DNA of 64,000 bases from Liolophura sinensis (taxonomy: Eukaryota; Mollusca; Polyplacophora; Chitonida; Chitonidae): positions 18,683,976 to 18,747,975 of the forward strand of contig NC_088298.1 of the NCBI RefSeq assembly GCF_032854445.1, in the 5' to 3' direction. Numbering within the stretch: position 1 is the first letter of the stretch; every line of letters begins with the position of its first letter. Below, piece after piece: positions 36,871 through 50,200 of this stretch. The position numbers and the translations under genes are program-made. The notes below the pieces were generated by a model. The model made no database searches. It was not told the origin of the DNA and saw only the letters and a list, made by a program, of their open reading frames with translations.

Positions 36871-37019
36871 GCAAGGAAAAAAATCAAAACCTATGAAAAC
36901 TAACAATGCAGTTTGCAACCTTTTGCTGGTTTCTTACAGTTGCCGGGGAACTGGTGGGTGATGTCACTTGATTGTTTGCAAGTAAACATTCATGTACAAC
37001 GAACACAAACACGACCTTT

Positions 37020-37230
37020 TCAGTTGATAATAATGCTTAAGCCATGGCACTATGGGACGTGTAATTAACTACCATTTAAACCTTTACATGAACAGTAAGA
37101 ATAAAATTCGACATGAGGTAAATTAACAAGAGACCTTAATTTACAAGTTCTGTGTGACCAGTTGCCAACTATCATAACGTCGTCGCTGCTCTGGATTTGC
37201 TTTCTATGTTGTAAGTCTTTTATTCTATTG
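37020..37230 (+). repeat. Dispersed element 'DR', copy g
   Basis: aatgcttaagccatggcact ... tttacatgaacagtaagaat ... gaggtaaattaacaagag ... cgtcgtcgctgctctgg. It lies in the A-B spacer. Confidence 0.8.
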
Positions 37231-38574
37231 TACCGGCAGTACGTACATCATCTGGTCGGAGGGGAGATTTGAAAAAAATGAATGATCTTCCTTGGGCTCT
37301 TCATTCACTTCCGTGCTACATGCAACGAGATATATTCGTCACCAATTTTAAAGAAAATGCCAACGAGACAGCCGGATACAAAGTGATTTGTTGGCACATG
37401 TATGAAAAAGCAAACGGTGACTTTGTCATACCGGGAGAAAATACCGAGTTCAAACCCGTTTTCGGCTCAGCTGAATAAGTCGAACCTAAAGATTCAGTCC
37501 ATAGTGGAAAGAGCAATGGACAAATGCATATAATTTCTACATGATAATCCACAAAGCAGCGTTAATATAAAATACAATGTATGCATAAAAGTAGACTTTC
37601 ATATAAAAGCTGTCCATCAAAATGGACGTATTGGGTCAACAATTCCAAGGCCAATTCCCAAAACAACGTTCAAACCAAACCGCCATTCAAGCATGACGCA
37701 TGGAGACGGTGCAATTTAGTCTTTTGTCAGTTGACTCCCTACCAAAATTGCTTTCCGCCAGTAAAACGTAACAACACAAGCTCCACACATGGATAAGATT
37801 GAAATTAATATTCTTGCTAGGAAAATGAAGTCAGAACACTCTTTCTAATTCATAATGTTGAAGTCCATAAGCTTTCGACCACAAGAACCAATTGCATCGG
37901 GTAACGTCACCATTATTCAAAAACCAGTGGCATGCTGGGTATTGGGCGGTGTTAAACTTGTTTTGATGGAGGATGACACTAGTTAACTGAACTGCTGTTG
38001 ACTTTACTGTAAACCCTCTTTCTGACACTGCCATACTTGAAATCGTTCGCACGTTTTAATATTATATAACTTTAATAAATGAATTTTACTCTATCTCCTG
38101 TAGTATATGATCTCCCGGCAGTATGGTTTTAGAGGTGGATATTAGGAAATTAAAGCAATCTAGTTATTCCCCGAGACAGTAGCGTAGGCTGTGTGATTGC
38201 ATGGGGTATGTTCTACGTCTTGGTGAAGCCATTGTAAAATGAATTACTCTCCACGCCCACTGTCCAGCATGCAACTTGTTTTTTAATAAGTCAATCGAGA
38301 CAATGAGTTCTTGGTGACGAAACTAAGCTTAGAGAGTTTAACATTATGAATTACAAAAAGCATTCTAACTTCAATTTCTTTGTAATAGCATGACCATCAA
38401 ACGTATCAATATGTAGAGCTTGGGTTGTTACGTGACACTGGCTAAAGGGAATTTAGGTAGCGAGTATAATTGATTTTAAAGACAGCTGAATATAGACGAC
38501 TCTCTAAAAGAAATAGACTATAGGAATTTATTCTAGCCTGAAAAGAACATTAATTGGATTGAGCACCTTGCTTC

Positions 38575-38880
38575 TATGTTACTGTTTATTAAATGTGACG
38601 AAAACACAGCTTTTGAGTAATGCTAGGCCAGTGATGTTTAATACATTATAACTAACGTCATATTATTACCTGATTCTGATTATGCTATGGTATTGTACAG
38701 GGATTGTATAGTAGTTTGCTTCTGTTTAATTGTTTTCTTAAACCGACATAGATAAAAAGCTGACTGAGATAAATCGCACCAGAGATCGCTCACGTATTTC
38801 ACCGGTTACCTGCAACCATTTACCAGCTACATTACACTGTCGTCGCTGTCATATTTTTAAGGTCTATATTTTAGTGGAGT
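38575..38880 (+). repeat. Dispersed element 'DR', copy h
   Basis: tattaaatgtgacgaaaaca, gagtaatgctaggccagtg ... caaccatttaccagctac, cactgtcgtcgctgtc. About 1 kb upstream of gene B. Confidence 0.8.
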
Positions 38881-39900
38881 TTTTTTTTTAAATCAGCTAT
38901 AATGTCATTCTCTTTACTCATTCTGTTGTTAAGTATATCTGTAAACTACTTGTAGACATCAGCAAAAGCGATTCCTCTGTAACTAACTGTATACAGCAGT
39001 GTCATCTTCTTTTTAAGTAATGACACTCAAGGCCAGTCCAGTGGGAAAATTACTTTCAATAATGTTTTGTTAAACATCAAAGCGATGAACAAACTTGTTT
39101 TTTTCTGTTTTTTTTTTTTAATTTTGTCATGGCTCTATTCGTTTTATTGTGCTTTCTGTTTTCTCTTTTGTGCGACAGTCGATCCTAGAGCCCCGTCGAG
39201 AATAAGGAGCTCGGAATAAGTTATTAGCCGCTGATTTCAAATGTTTGTATAATATCTTGACAACGAGTCTATTACGATTCCATCTGTCCTTACCTTAATC
39301 TATTCACCGTGTGCATTTCCACGCACTTGATCAAACAGGACAGGAGAAGTACCGTGTGGCTTGATAACACAATGTGGCCCCGAACATCAGATGGTACACG
39401 AAGTGCTTCACATCTGCATATTTTCGCACCTATGCACCTAGATGAACTTATAAATGAAAAATGACGCTGCGTGTATTATATAGGTAAACGACAACTCTGT
39501 CAACGCCAGGAAACAAATTTGATGTCGACATATTTCTCATCTGGAACATATAAACGCAGTGATTATCTGCATCCCACATTTGTGTTGTTTTATTTTTTAA
39601 AAACATTGATGCGCAGTGTATAACAGGTGATAAGAGTCTAAACGATGTGGAAATCGGTTTGTTTTGAGGCCGTCTAGACCGTTATCAACTAAGGTGCGGT
39701 GAGATAACTGACAGCCTTGAAGTCTATCAGCAAAAATAATCCAGCTCAGACAAACAGGTGAAACAGACTAAAATAAAGTCACAGATTACAAAATATTTTG
39801 AATGTTGCCTTATCTTATTATCAAAAAACATATGTTCTTGTGCAAAGGAGTTGACTTTTTCTACCGGAAATGAACTACTTTCTCAGAAATTGTCCACAAA

Positions 39901-41295
39901 ATGGAGCCGATTTGCCGCAGAGTCTTTATATTAGCATGTGGTTCCTGGCGGCCTACAGAAGTAACTAATATAACACCTGTGAATGCGAAGAAGTAATAGT
40001 TGGGTAGGTTTCCTTACAATGACGAAAAGACGTTACAGTGGTCGACTACTGCTAGACTTGGGTAAGTAGCAGGATGCTCTCTGTATACATTCACTGTAGG
40101 AGATTATGCCATTTACAATTTTTTTGGCAAGAGAAATAACGTCTGTGTTTGTTTTTCAAATTCACTAGTGCTAAATGTTACGTGAGCGCATTGATTTTCC
40201 TTACTATTTATGCAGCAAATATTGTTAATATCAACCTCAAAAACATATATCCCCTAACTGGTACCATGCCATACCTCCACATGCAGTTTGCACTTTTCTG
40301 TACATCAGATCAAAAATCAACCTAGCATGACCACTATTTTTTCTGAGCTGTTCTTGCCTGAAAAGAAGTTGTAAAATTTTTTTAAATCACACTGGGCGAA
40401 AACTTTTCAGTTCTATTCAAAACAAACAAAATTCTGATACATTTTAACTAGATGCAAAATAACAGTGCAGAAATTTATAGCTTAGCAACAACCTAAAATG
40501 TTTCTGTGGAAGTATTATCCAATTAGTGCTCTTTAACTCTAGTTTAAAAGGAAATATTGGACCTTTTACCGGAAGATACACGGGACACCCATCAAAAGTA
40601 ATTCTAATGCATTTCTATTCTGTTATGTTTGTTGGAATTCTGGCTCTAAAACTTTTTTGGCCGACTTCTTGATTTTTTTATTAAATGTGATGACCACAAA
40701 ATATATTGGAGTAATTTTAAACCTGTGACGTCTAATAAATTGGAAAAAAACAGCACTACATTTTGTAATCATTTTCTGCTTAAGCCAAGACATCAAATTT
40801 GTGTAAAAAATTGCTACTGTTTAAACATTTGCATTTTGACGGTTTGAATACAACTTTAAATGAGCTACACGCACTTTGACCTGTCGGATGTCACCAGTTA
40901 CCTGTGATCGTTTGCTAACAATATCACACTGTCGGCACTTTAGATTTTGTTTTCAACGGTTTACGGTGTGCACTATAATTTGGATACTTCGCTTATTAAA
41001 GGCCAATCAGTCAATCTCTTACTCCATCCAGCTCGCATCTGGACGCCTTAAAATAGCTTATAATTTATATATTAACCTAGAAATTTATATGCAGCTTTAC
41101 ATTGATTTTATTTTATTGATTTATTTGATTGGCGGTTTACGCCGTACTCAAGAATGTTTCATTTATACGACGACGCCCAAGGTTATGGTGGTAAGAAAGC
41201 AGAGCCCGGGGAAACCCATGACCATCCAAAGAATTCCTGTTTATATATAAATATCTCTGTTCTAGGTCTCATCGCCCTGCTGACGTCACTAAAAT
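39901..41295 (+). CDS. Gene B signal-peptide exons 1-2
   Basis: Exon 2 (41266-41295) encodes LIALLTSLK and is clearly homologous to gene A exon 2. Exon 1 (39901-39940) is inferred: [13 protein letters not shown] followed by phase-1 donor G|GTTCCT, giving a good hydrophobic signal peptide when joined. Similarity to the gene A start supports it. Confidence 0.6.
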
Positions 41296-44200
41296 GTAAG
41301 TCATCTGCACATTTGGCGTCCTTGTGGCCAAAAAGCTTTCCTTTTGTCTTGGGTGGGGGACATGGGGGCTAGTAGGACTAAATAGACCAAGTTATATTAA
41401 AACAAGGTAAATGGACGCAGAATTGAGAGATTTGAAAAAAAGGGCATGCGCTTTGATAAAACTGTTAGGAATCCATTTAAATTCCGTGTGAATGCCTAAA
41501 TACCTGTTTTATAGATGTGTTGTTTTCATTAAACTTGACTAGTGATTAGAAGGGACCCTCGTAAACGCAGACAGACTTCAGAAGAAATAAACTTGGGTAT
41601 CATATGCTGGCAAAACAACTTTTGTTAACACTGCTCTTGTGAAAAGCAATTTGAGATATTCACCACTCGCCAAGGAGTATAACAGTTTTTGCTGACATTT
41701 TTGGTTCATGAAGCGAACAATATATTAATCTAAAGCAGCTTTTTATTCAATATTATTTATTATCATTGTTTCCTTGCACTTTAAAAGGCACTTCTGCGGA
41801 TGATACCCACGGTCCGAAATGTCTCAGTTGTGAAAAGGTGAACAGTCCGACAGATTGTAAACAAACAAAAAGATGCTGGGCACACGAGGTAAATTCCCTT
41901 TCCTTTTACTAACCAAATTATACTGTCGGTTTTTTTTTGTATCATCGCAACTGTGATCTAAAATATACAGAAATGTTGTCAAATGCGCTTAACACGAGGA
42001 CGGATATGGTACCATCTAAGCATTTACATATATATTTAGAATAATGCCTTGAGGTAAATTAATCAATTACCGGATTTACATGTACTATCCACACTGTAGT
42101 TGTATTTGTGTGTTGCTACTCCTAAATAAAATAACTGTGGGGACCATCATATGAATACAGCTCTGTGTGCTTAAAATGTATGCTGTAAAACTGTTCGAAA
42201 TTGTGAAGCATAAAATATCAATCACAGTTTCCGTAGACTAGACAAAAGGAGTAGCCTATTTTTGAAACCGTGAAGCTTCAGTAGACATATCGTATTAGTC
42301 TGAATTTCCAGAAAACGATTAAGCAGTTTGGGAAATCATGATACTTACGATGATATATTGTGTTGGAATTACCCTAGATCAAGAGATAGTGTTCTACTGT
42401 TGGCAATACCTTGTGTTGTTACACGGTATTAGTCCACATCCAGTAAATCACGAACGATGTTTGACATGTAGATTTCTATTCAATGATTTGTTGTATTCTC
42501 TTGGTCGCCTACTTGAGGTTCAACGTTTTGGACCTTGATTCAGTCATATCAAGGCAAGACACCCAAAGTAGTCCGAGTGTATTAAACTCTCCCAACTACA
42601 GGTAACCTATGTCTTTGTAATAAAATTACCAGAATCACTGTAAAATATGTGTGATGCAATTTGTCTACTTTTTTGCGTTTATGTATTTTTTGATGCGTGA
42701 CAGGAATGCTACTCACAACACCTGGTCAGTGCCAGCGGAGCGACGTGGTACAACTTTGGATGTAAAACACAAGAGGTGAGACCTACTGTTAATTACTCAG
42801 ATAGACCCAAATGTCTGTAAACTTGAATACGCACGGTGGGATTTCATTGACGGATAAGTATTGCTGTACCATAGCCATATTACGTGTAACTATAGTCATG
42901 CAAGCATATGTTACATGCCCTTAGTGCTGGGTACCACAGGATTTATCAGGCGAGTCAGACTGAATACCGTATCAAGGCGAGTGAACGTGGCGCTCACTCT
43001 CTCAAAACTACTGTGTACTGTTGATACGCAGTGTTGTGGCAAAATGGATATCCACATTATTTTGTCTAACAGCAGTACACATATTGTGTAATTCATGTAC
43101 CACACCCACAGTGACCTCTGCATAAATGTGTGTACAGCTGATATACATGTCACTGTGGATGTGCAAATGTGTACACGATCGTTCTAGAGAGTACAGGTAC
43201 AAGGCGACTAGGAATGTACGTAGTACATGGCAGTATACATGTATGTAAGCCAGTCTTGCTTTTCCAATGGATAAGCCTTGAGAATCCGGGGGTACATGTA
43301 TGACGACAACTTCATGCATGCTATCCGGAAATAATGTTAAACGGGTTAATTCCTTGGTTTCCATCAGCTTTCCCATCTACATCTACTCGTTCGACACAGT
43401 TCGTTTCGTTTAATCGACTTTGCCAGCAGACGACTGCGACGTAATCGAAAAGTATTGTAAGTGACGTCAGTCGAATGTGACAGGTGTCATTAAGTGTCAA
43501 GAAAAAAGCCCTGCCATGACATGTCAAACGGCCAATTTTGCCTGTTAATTTCGTTAAAGTTAGAGAATTTATTTGCTGATTTGATATCTGCATTATTACA
43601 CTTTGTGCTCAACAAGCTGCAGTGTTAATTTTACCATTCTGCTCATAAATGGAGCTACGCAATTTATCGCAGAAATTCTGCTGATAACCCCTGTCCAAAG
43701 CACACGTGAGCATTATATGTGAAATATCACGGCTTTCGACACCTTGCTGATCAGATTTACATGTAGGTTATACTTGTAAATTTATTTAATGCAGTCAATT
43801 TCGTATTTTAATGAAATCAGGTATTTTAGTTTTCAGTGATGAGGCGACTTTCTTTATCATTAATTTTTTTACTCGAGAGATTATGTATTTACAGTCTGAT
43901 CATTTCTTGTGCCTGTGACCCTTTTCATTACCTCATGTCTTTCGTGACAAAGTATACTTATCTCTGGTTTTTATGGTTGCTTATCTTTGTTATGTTTTCC
44001 ATGGCCACATGTCTTGTCAGACATTGCTTACCATTCTTTGAGTTTTGTCATTGCCTGTGCTTCTCATCTTTTCCTAGGCCATCTTCTCATCTTTTCTTTC
44101 GAGATAGAGTTTATTAGTTCGGTATGTTACCGTTGTTTTTTGTAACGAAGCTAACGTCTTCAGACTTTTCCTGTTGCCTATGTTTCTTACTTTTGGCCTT

Positions 44201-47200
44201 GCGTCTTTTTTGACATAGTTTACTTTTTCATTTTTGTACTTACTTGTGTTTCTGATCTTTTCCATGACCAGGTATCTAACTGGCAATGTTCACCTATTTG
44301 CAATATTGCAATTGCCTGTGTTTGTGGTTTTTCCATGACCAGGTATCTACCTGGCAGTGTTTACCTATTTGCAATATTGCAATTGCCTGTGTTTGTGGTT
44401 TTCCATGATCAGGTATTTACCTGGCAATGTTTACCTATTTGCAATATTGCAATTGCTTGTGTTTGTGGTTTTTCCATGACCAGGTATCTACCTGGAAATA
44501 TTTACCTATTGGCAATATTGTAATTGCCTGTGTTTGTGGTTTTCCATGACCAGGTGTTTTCCTGGCAGCAATTACCTATTTGCAACATTGCAATTGCTTG
44601 TCTTTGTGGTTTTTCCATGACTTTTGTAACACAGTTAACATATTTGCAAATTTGCCTTTGCTGGCGCATGTTATATTCCCCATGACTACAGGTGTCAGTT
44701 TTGTAAATGTTTGCGGTTTATTTTTTCTATGACCACACGTCTTTCATCAACCATTGCTTGGGTTTATCTGTTGACAGGAATGCAGGCTGCTAGAAACTGC
44801 AGGAGGTCGAGGACGACGATTTGACCCAACAATAACAACGTGTGAGCGATGCTGTACTGGTGATGCCTGTAACACTCACATCTGTTCAACAGTAACGGGT
44901 AAATTATACTGTCACCCCTGAAATTCCATTTAGCTTTTGCACAACCCATAATGTTACTTGTTTAATGTATATTTCCGCCCCAAACTTTCCGTGGATAGTT
45001 AATAATATGAGTAATACACGTGAAGTTGTAATAATGCGACTGATGAATAAATAAAACACGTGAATGTGTAATAATATGAGTGATAAGTAAATAATACACC
45101 TGAACGTGTAATAATGCGACTGATGAATAAATAAAACACGTGAATGTGTAATAATATGAGTGATAAGTAAATAATACACCTGAACGTGTAATAATGCGAC
45201 TGAGGAGTAAATAAAACACGTGAATGTGTAAAAATATGAGTGATAAGTAAATAATGCACCTGAACGTGTAATAATGCGACTGATGAGTAAATAAAACACG
45301 TGAATGTGTTCAGTAATTCCGTTCTTTACAGTGATGTATTTGCGACATTGATGAATACTAGCAAAGAACTCATCACATACATGAGTTCATCTACAGAAAG
45401 TGTTTCTACATCTTCTTATGTTCAGGGCATAGCCACAGCACCACACATATACTATTTTCTGTACAAAATGCGGGAATATATGTAGAACAGGTAATATGTA
45501 AATGGCTTATGTGTCGTAATGAACGACTCAAAAAATAAACAACATGGTAAATCTTAAATCATCAACAGATACATAATAATTTTAATAATAATTTCAATAA
45601 ATTTAATAATTTTAAGACGCTTCAGCCTGGGCTGTATTTATTTATTTATTTATTCATGCTGGCTTTCTTTACGATGGCACGTGGGAAGGTATGCAGAAAA
45701 CCTGCGGATGGTCGTGGACTTCCCCCGGGCACTACCCGGTTTCTTCCAACCATAATGCTGGCCGACGTCGTATAAGTGAAATATACGACGTAAAACACCA
45801 ATCAAATCAATAAATAAAAATAAATATTAATTTATTTTATTGTTGTTTTACGCCGTACTTAAAAATATTTCACTTATACGTCAGCCAGCATTATGGTTGG
45901 AGGAAACTGTGTAGAGTCCGAGGAAAACCCAATACCACCCGCAGGTTGTTGTAAGACCTTCCCACGTATTGCTGGAGAGGAAGCCAACATGATGTGGACT
46001 TGCTCTTGGTCTTTGTGCCGCGCAGGCGTGCTAAACTCCTCGGCCACGTAGGCCTCCACGTGGGCTATATGACTAGTACATTCACCCCAGCGACGGAGGA
46101 GGGACACCCCATCACTACCTAACAACATGCAAATAAATAATTGTTGTGGCTTTTACCATTTTCTGAAGATAATCCACACCTCAGATCTGAAACCAAGTCT
46201 AACAGTTTCATGCCAAGAAGAAACGTAACAAAATTAAGCATAAAATTGCAGAAAATCAAAAATGCCGTTAACAGACCTCGGCTCAACATCATCAAGCGTT
46301 TTGTTTTACATATTTTGCCACAACACTGGTAAAGTAAACATTATTACAATAATGTCTTAAAGTAGCCACACATCTCTTAGTTTTCATTTCGGTATAATAA
46401 AATTCAAGGCGAGTGTAACAGTAACATCAACGAGGCATCACATTTTAACGTTAGTATACTGATAAGGCATGGACAATGACGCTCTGCTCCATCTCAGTCC
46501 TAACAAGATACCATATTTACCCACAAAAAGAGCATACATGACAGTATGATCTGAAGTTAAAAACCGAAATTGAACTAATCATTTATTCATGTCCAAAACT
46601 CAAAGAGAACGGTCAGTGAACATCCGAAATTTCACCGATCAGTGCGGAAAGATGCAATTCGCCGTTAGTCACTTACATGTATATTTCACTGTAAGCCAGT
46701 CTGGGTCATGTAATTCTCTAATCCACAGGTCCACGACCCATTTCCTGCTTTTCCTGTGAAGACACAGCCGACCCTCATGCCTGTCACGCGGTTAAACACT
46801 GCCATCCGCATGAGGTGAGTAGCGTTTAATTTCTTGGGTGTGTTGACCGCTTCTTTTATACATCCTACCAGCTTTATTTACTACTTATATATTATTCTTG
46901 TAGGCCTCCGTGGCCAAGGGGGTTAGCACGCCAGCAGGGCGCAATGACCTAGGAGTATCCCACAAATGCGATCGCTGTGAGTTCAAGTCCAGTTAATGCT
47001 GGCTACCTTAATGCTGGGAAGGTCTGGCAGCAACCTGTTGAATGTTGTTGATTTGGAGAGGCTCTGGTCGGTCTTCTCCCACCATAATGCTGGCCGCCGC
47101 CGTATAACTGAAACATTCTTAAGTACGGCGCCAATCACCAATCCAATCAAATAAAAAAATATATTATTCCTTTGGGAAATGGTGTTTTTCGTTGTATTGG

Positions 47201-50200
47201 AAATGGGTCTTGTGATTATCGACGTACCGTTATTGTCCGTGAGTGGTATACGGATGTTGGACTTGACGCGTTGGGTGGGACACGAATGTTAGACTTGACG
47301 CGTGGGGTGGGACACGAACGTTGGACTTGACGCGTGGGGTGGTACCCGAATGTTGGACTTAGTGCTTAGGGTCATATAGAAATGTTGGACACGGCGCTTA
47401 GGGTAGTATCCGAATGTTGGATTGGCATCTAGGGTGGTATGCGATTGTGGAACTTGACGCTTAGGGTGGTGTGCGAATGTTGGACCTAACGCTTAGGGTG
47501 GTATAGGAATGTTGGACTTGACACTTACGGTGGTATAGGAATGTTGGACTTGGTGCTTAGGGTGTATACGAACGTTGAACGTGAAGCTTACGGAGGTATA
47601 CTCATGACGCTCACATACCCATGTACTTCACTGACGGGGATTTGTTGTTCAAACAGTCTCCTGTCACACCGAAGCGGTGTCAAATTTTGTGGAACTATTC
47701 TACAAAGCAATGCTCAGATTGCAATATACGTGGGGCGTCGCCAGAACGTCTCATCAATTACTGAAGTCTTTATTCTACTTTCTGTGACGTGAACACTATT
47801 TTTTCTTTCAATTTCTCGCGACTCTTGTGTTAAGAAATTACCGTGCTCCAAAGATAATAAATAAAAAATATATAAATAAATAAGAAACCTCCAGGGTTCG
47901 CCGTGAACCTCTCTACATCCACAATTTCTTAGTCACATTATAAATCAATTAACAACCAATTAAACAAGAATGACAAATTAAATTACTGAATTTATTTATT
48001 AAAACAATTTCGTTCCAGATGTGTTACGCTGAGTCAGTGATTGAAGACAATCCTGTCCCCAAGCACACATTGGGCTGTGTGTCACAAATGGTGAGGACGT
48101 GTGCCTGGTACCTGTGTGTAGCTGGTTGTTAGTACGCTTGATCTGCCTATAAAAGTTCTTTCCCATCATAGGTTTCTATAGGATGCCAATCATACCGTTA
48201 GAAATACAAAATATAGACGTTAATAAAATGTTTGAAAACAAAAACACCTTCAACCCACTATAACACCACTAACGACACCTTCAACCTAGTGAAACACCAC
48301 CAAAGACACCTTCCACCCACTACAACAACACCAACGACACATTCAACCCACTATAACACCCCCGACGACACCTTCAACCCAGTGAAACACCACCAACGAC
48401 ACCTTCCACCCACTACAACAACACCAACGACCCCTTCAACCCACTATAACACCCCCAACGACACCTTCAACCTAGTGAAACACCACCAACGACACCTTCC
48501 ACCCACTACAACAACACCAACGACCCCTTCAACCCACTATAACACCCCCAACGACACCTTCAACCCAGTGAAACACTACCAACGACACCTTCCACCCACT
48601 ACAACAACACCAACGACCCCTTCAACCCATTATAACACCCCCAACGACACCTTCAACCCAGTAAAATACCACCAACGACACCTCCCGCCCACTACCACAA
48701 CACCAATCAAATTTTAACCTCACAAACACATCAGCAACGATCCATCTAACCCCAACAAGACACCGCCAACCCCAACACATCCTCCCACACCACAAATCAC
48801 CACTAACGACAACTCTATTCCAACCAAAACCCCACCAAGGCATCTCCCCCCCCCCACTCCCTCCAACACCACTAACGACACCTCGAACCCCACGAAAACA
48901 ACTCCAACGATTTCCATTAAACCTCACTACAACATCACCTGCGACTCTCTCCCCTCCCAATAGATGATATTGATTTAAAACTCATTTTTCTAATTTCTCG
49001 TATCCCTGCTTTGGTCAGTTATTGTATGCATTTCCCCTTAATAAGCGATCGACGACATTTGTCAGACCGTTTGAGCGCTCTAGATAGTATATTCCGCCAA
49101 TGTGATGTGCTCATGAGAAATTTCGTCAGTAAACGGCCAAAGGTCGATGGTTTGCGCCGAGCATGGCATTTTCCTCACGAAATGAACAATTCTTTAGTAT
49201 GACTTCTTGCTGGATATTGTTTTGTTTTTGTTCAAGTTTTGTGACATGCTGACGGGAGTTATTATTGGTCGTCGATCAAGTGATACGCGACAAAAGCGAA
49301 AAACACAACTGTGCCAAAAATGCTGCCGTACATCCGGATGTAACAGTGACATCTGCATCTCAGAGCAGGTCTGTTGGCTTTTCTTTCATTTATAAAATAA
49401 GTTTTAATACCCCAAAGTGCTATATGTGCAGATGTACGTATTTGCCTGCCTCACTTTCCTCTATCCTTAGGTTTTATCTGCTTTGGAGTAAGCGAGAAAT
49501 TCTTTGGCCAGTTCCATAAATCGACCTGATATATACAAGAGTCATATTCAGTAAAAATGTCGATTAATGCCTTTTGAAGTGTAAAGACCATTACGCTAAA
49601 CAAATCCTTTATTTGTTGATCAAATATACCTAATCGATATTTTGTGATTTTAATGGATCATACAGCGACATTTGAGAGTAAAAATCATCTACAAGTCACA
49701 CTTGGGATAAATCATCAGTTAACTGCCAACGACTGGTAGTTTTCTCTGATCTTAAATGTGACAATAGTGAAATATGCTTCCTATATAGGACGTAAACAAC
49801 ACGCAATCAATCACTCACCTAATGAATCTATCACTCACCTAATTCATTTTCAAAAAATGTATGTGTAAAACAATAAAAGAAAACCTGGAGTCTAACACAT
49901 CATGTCTCTCTCTCTCTCTTTTATTTCTTTGTTCTAGCCAAGCCACCAAGTGACAACTACGCCAAGGGGAGTTTTGACATCAATGACAACGCCCTTGCCA
50001 ACTACAGCCTTTTCCAGAATTGGTGAATAGTCATCTTAATTACAAAGCCATCCCACATTCGATAAACTTAACACTGAAGTTTTAAAATTTGTATGTGGCA
50101 TATCTTCAAATCTAAAACACGGCAACAAAAGATTGCTATCATTTAATTTGCCAATTGTGACGTGAACATAATCCAGTTACGACGTAAACATATTGCTGTT

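Larger units (their letters stand above)
35112..39900. other. Spacer between genes A and B
   Basis: No gene recognised. It holds degenerate antisense SINE pieces (35445-35545, 35798-35880), a small SINE tail (36215-36265), three repeats near 36580-36870 and DR copies g and h. 37740-37855 resembles 51440-51540 (acatggata, aaggaaaatgaagt, cttt-ctaattca). An isolated 69-codon frame at 37269-37478 has fairly gene-like composition but matches nothing I know. The gene B promoter should lie just before 39901. Confidence 0.5.

Noticed and set aside
37269-37478. 69-codon frame in the A-B spacer
   Set aside because: Composition is fairly gene-like, but there is no recognised domain, no paralogue in the window and no splice support, and it lies just after a DR element.
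48232-48717. 161-codon Thr/Pro/His-rich frame with a 31-residue period, mucin-like at first sight
   Set aside because: It is a 93-bp minisatellite inside the gene B LU2 intron. Gene A has no counterpart and exon phases already join without it.
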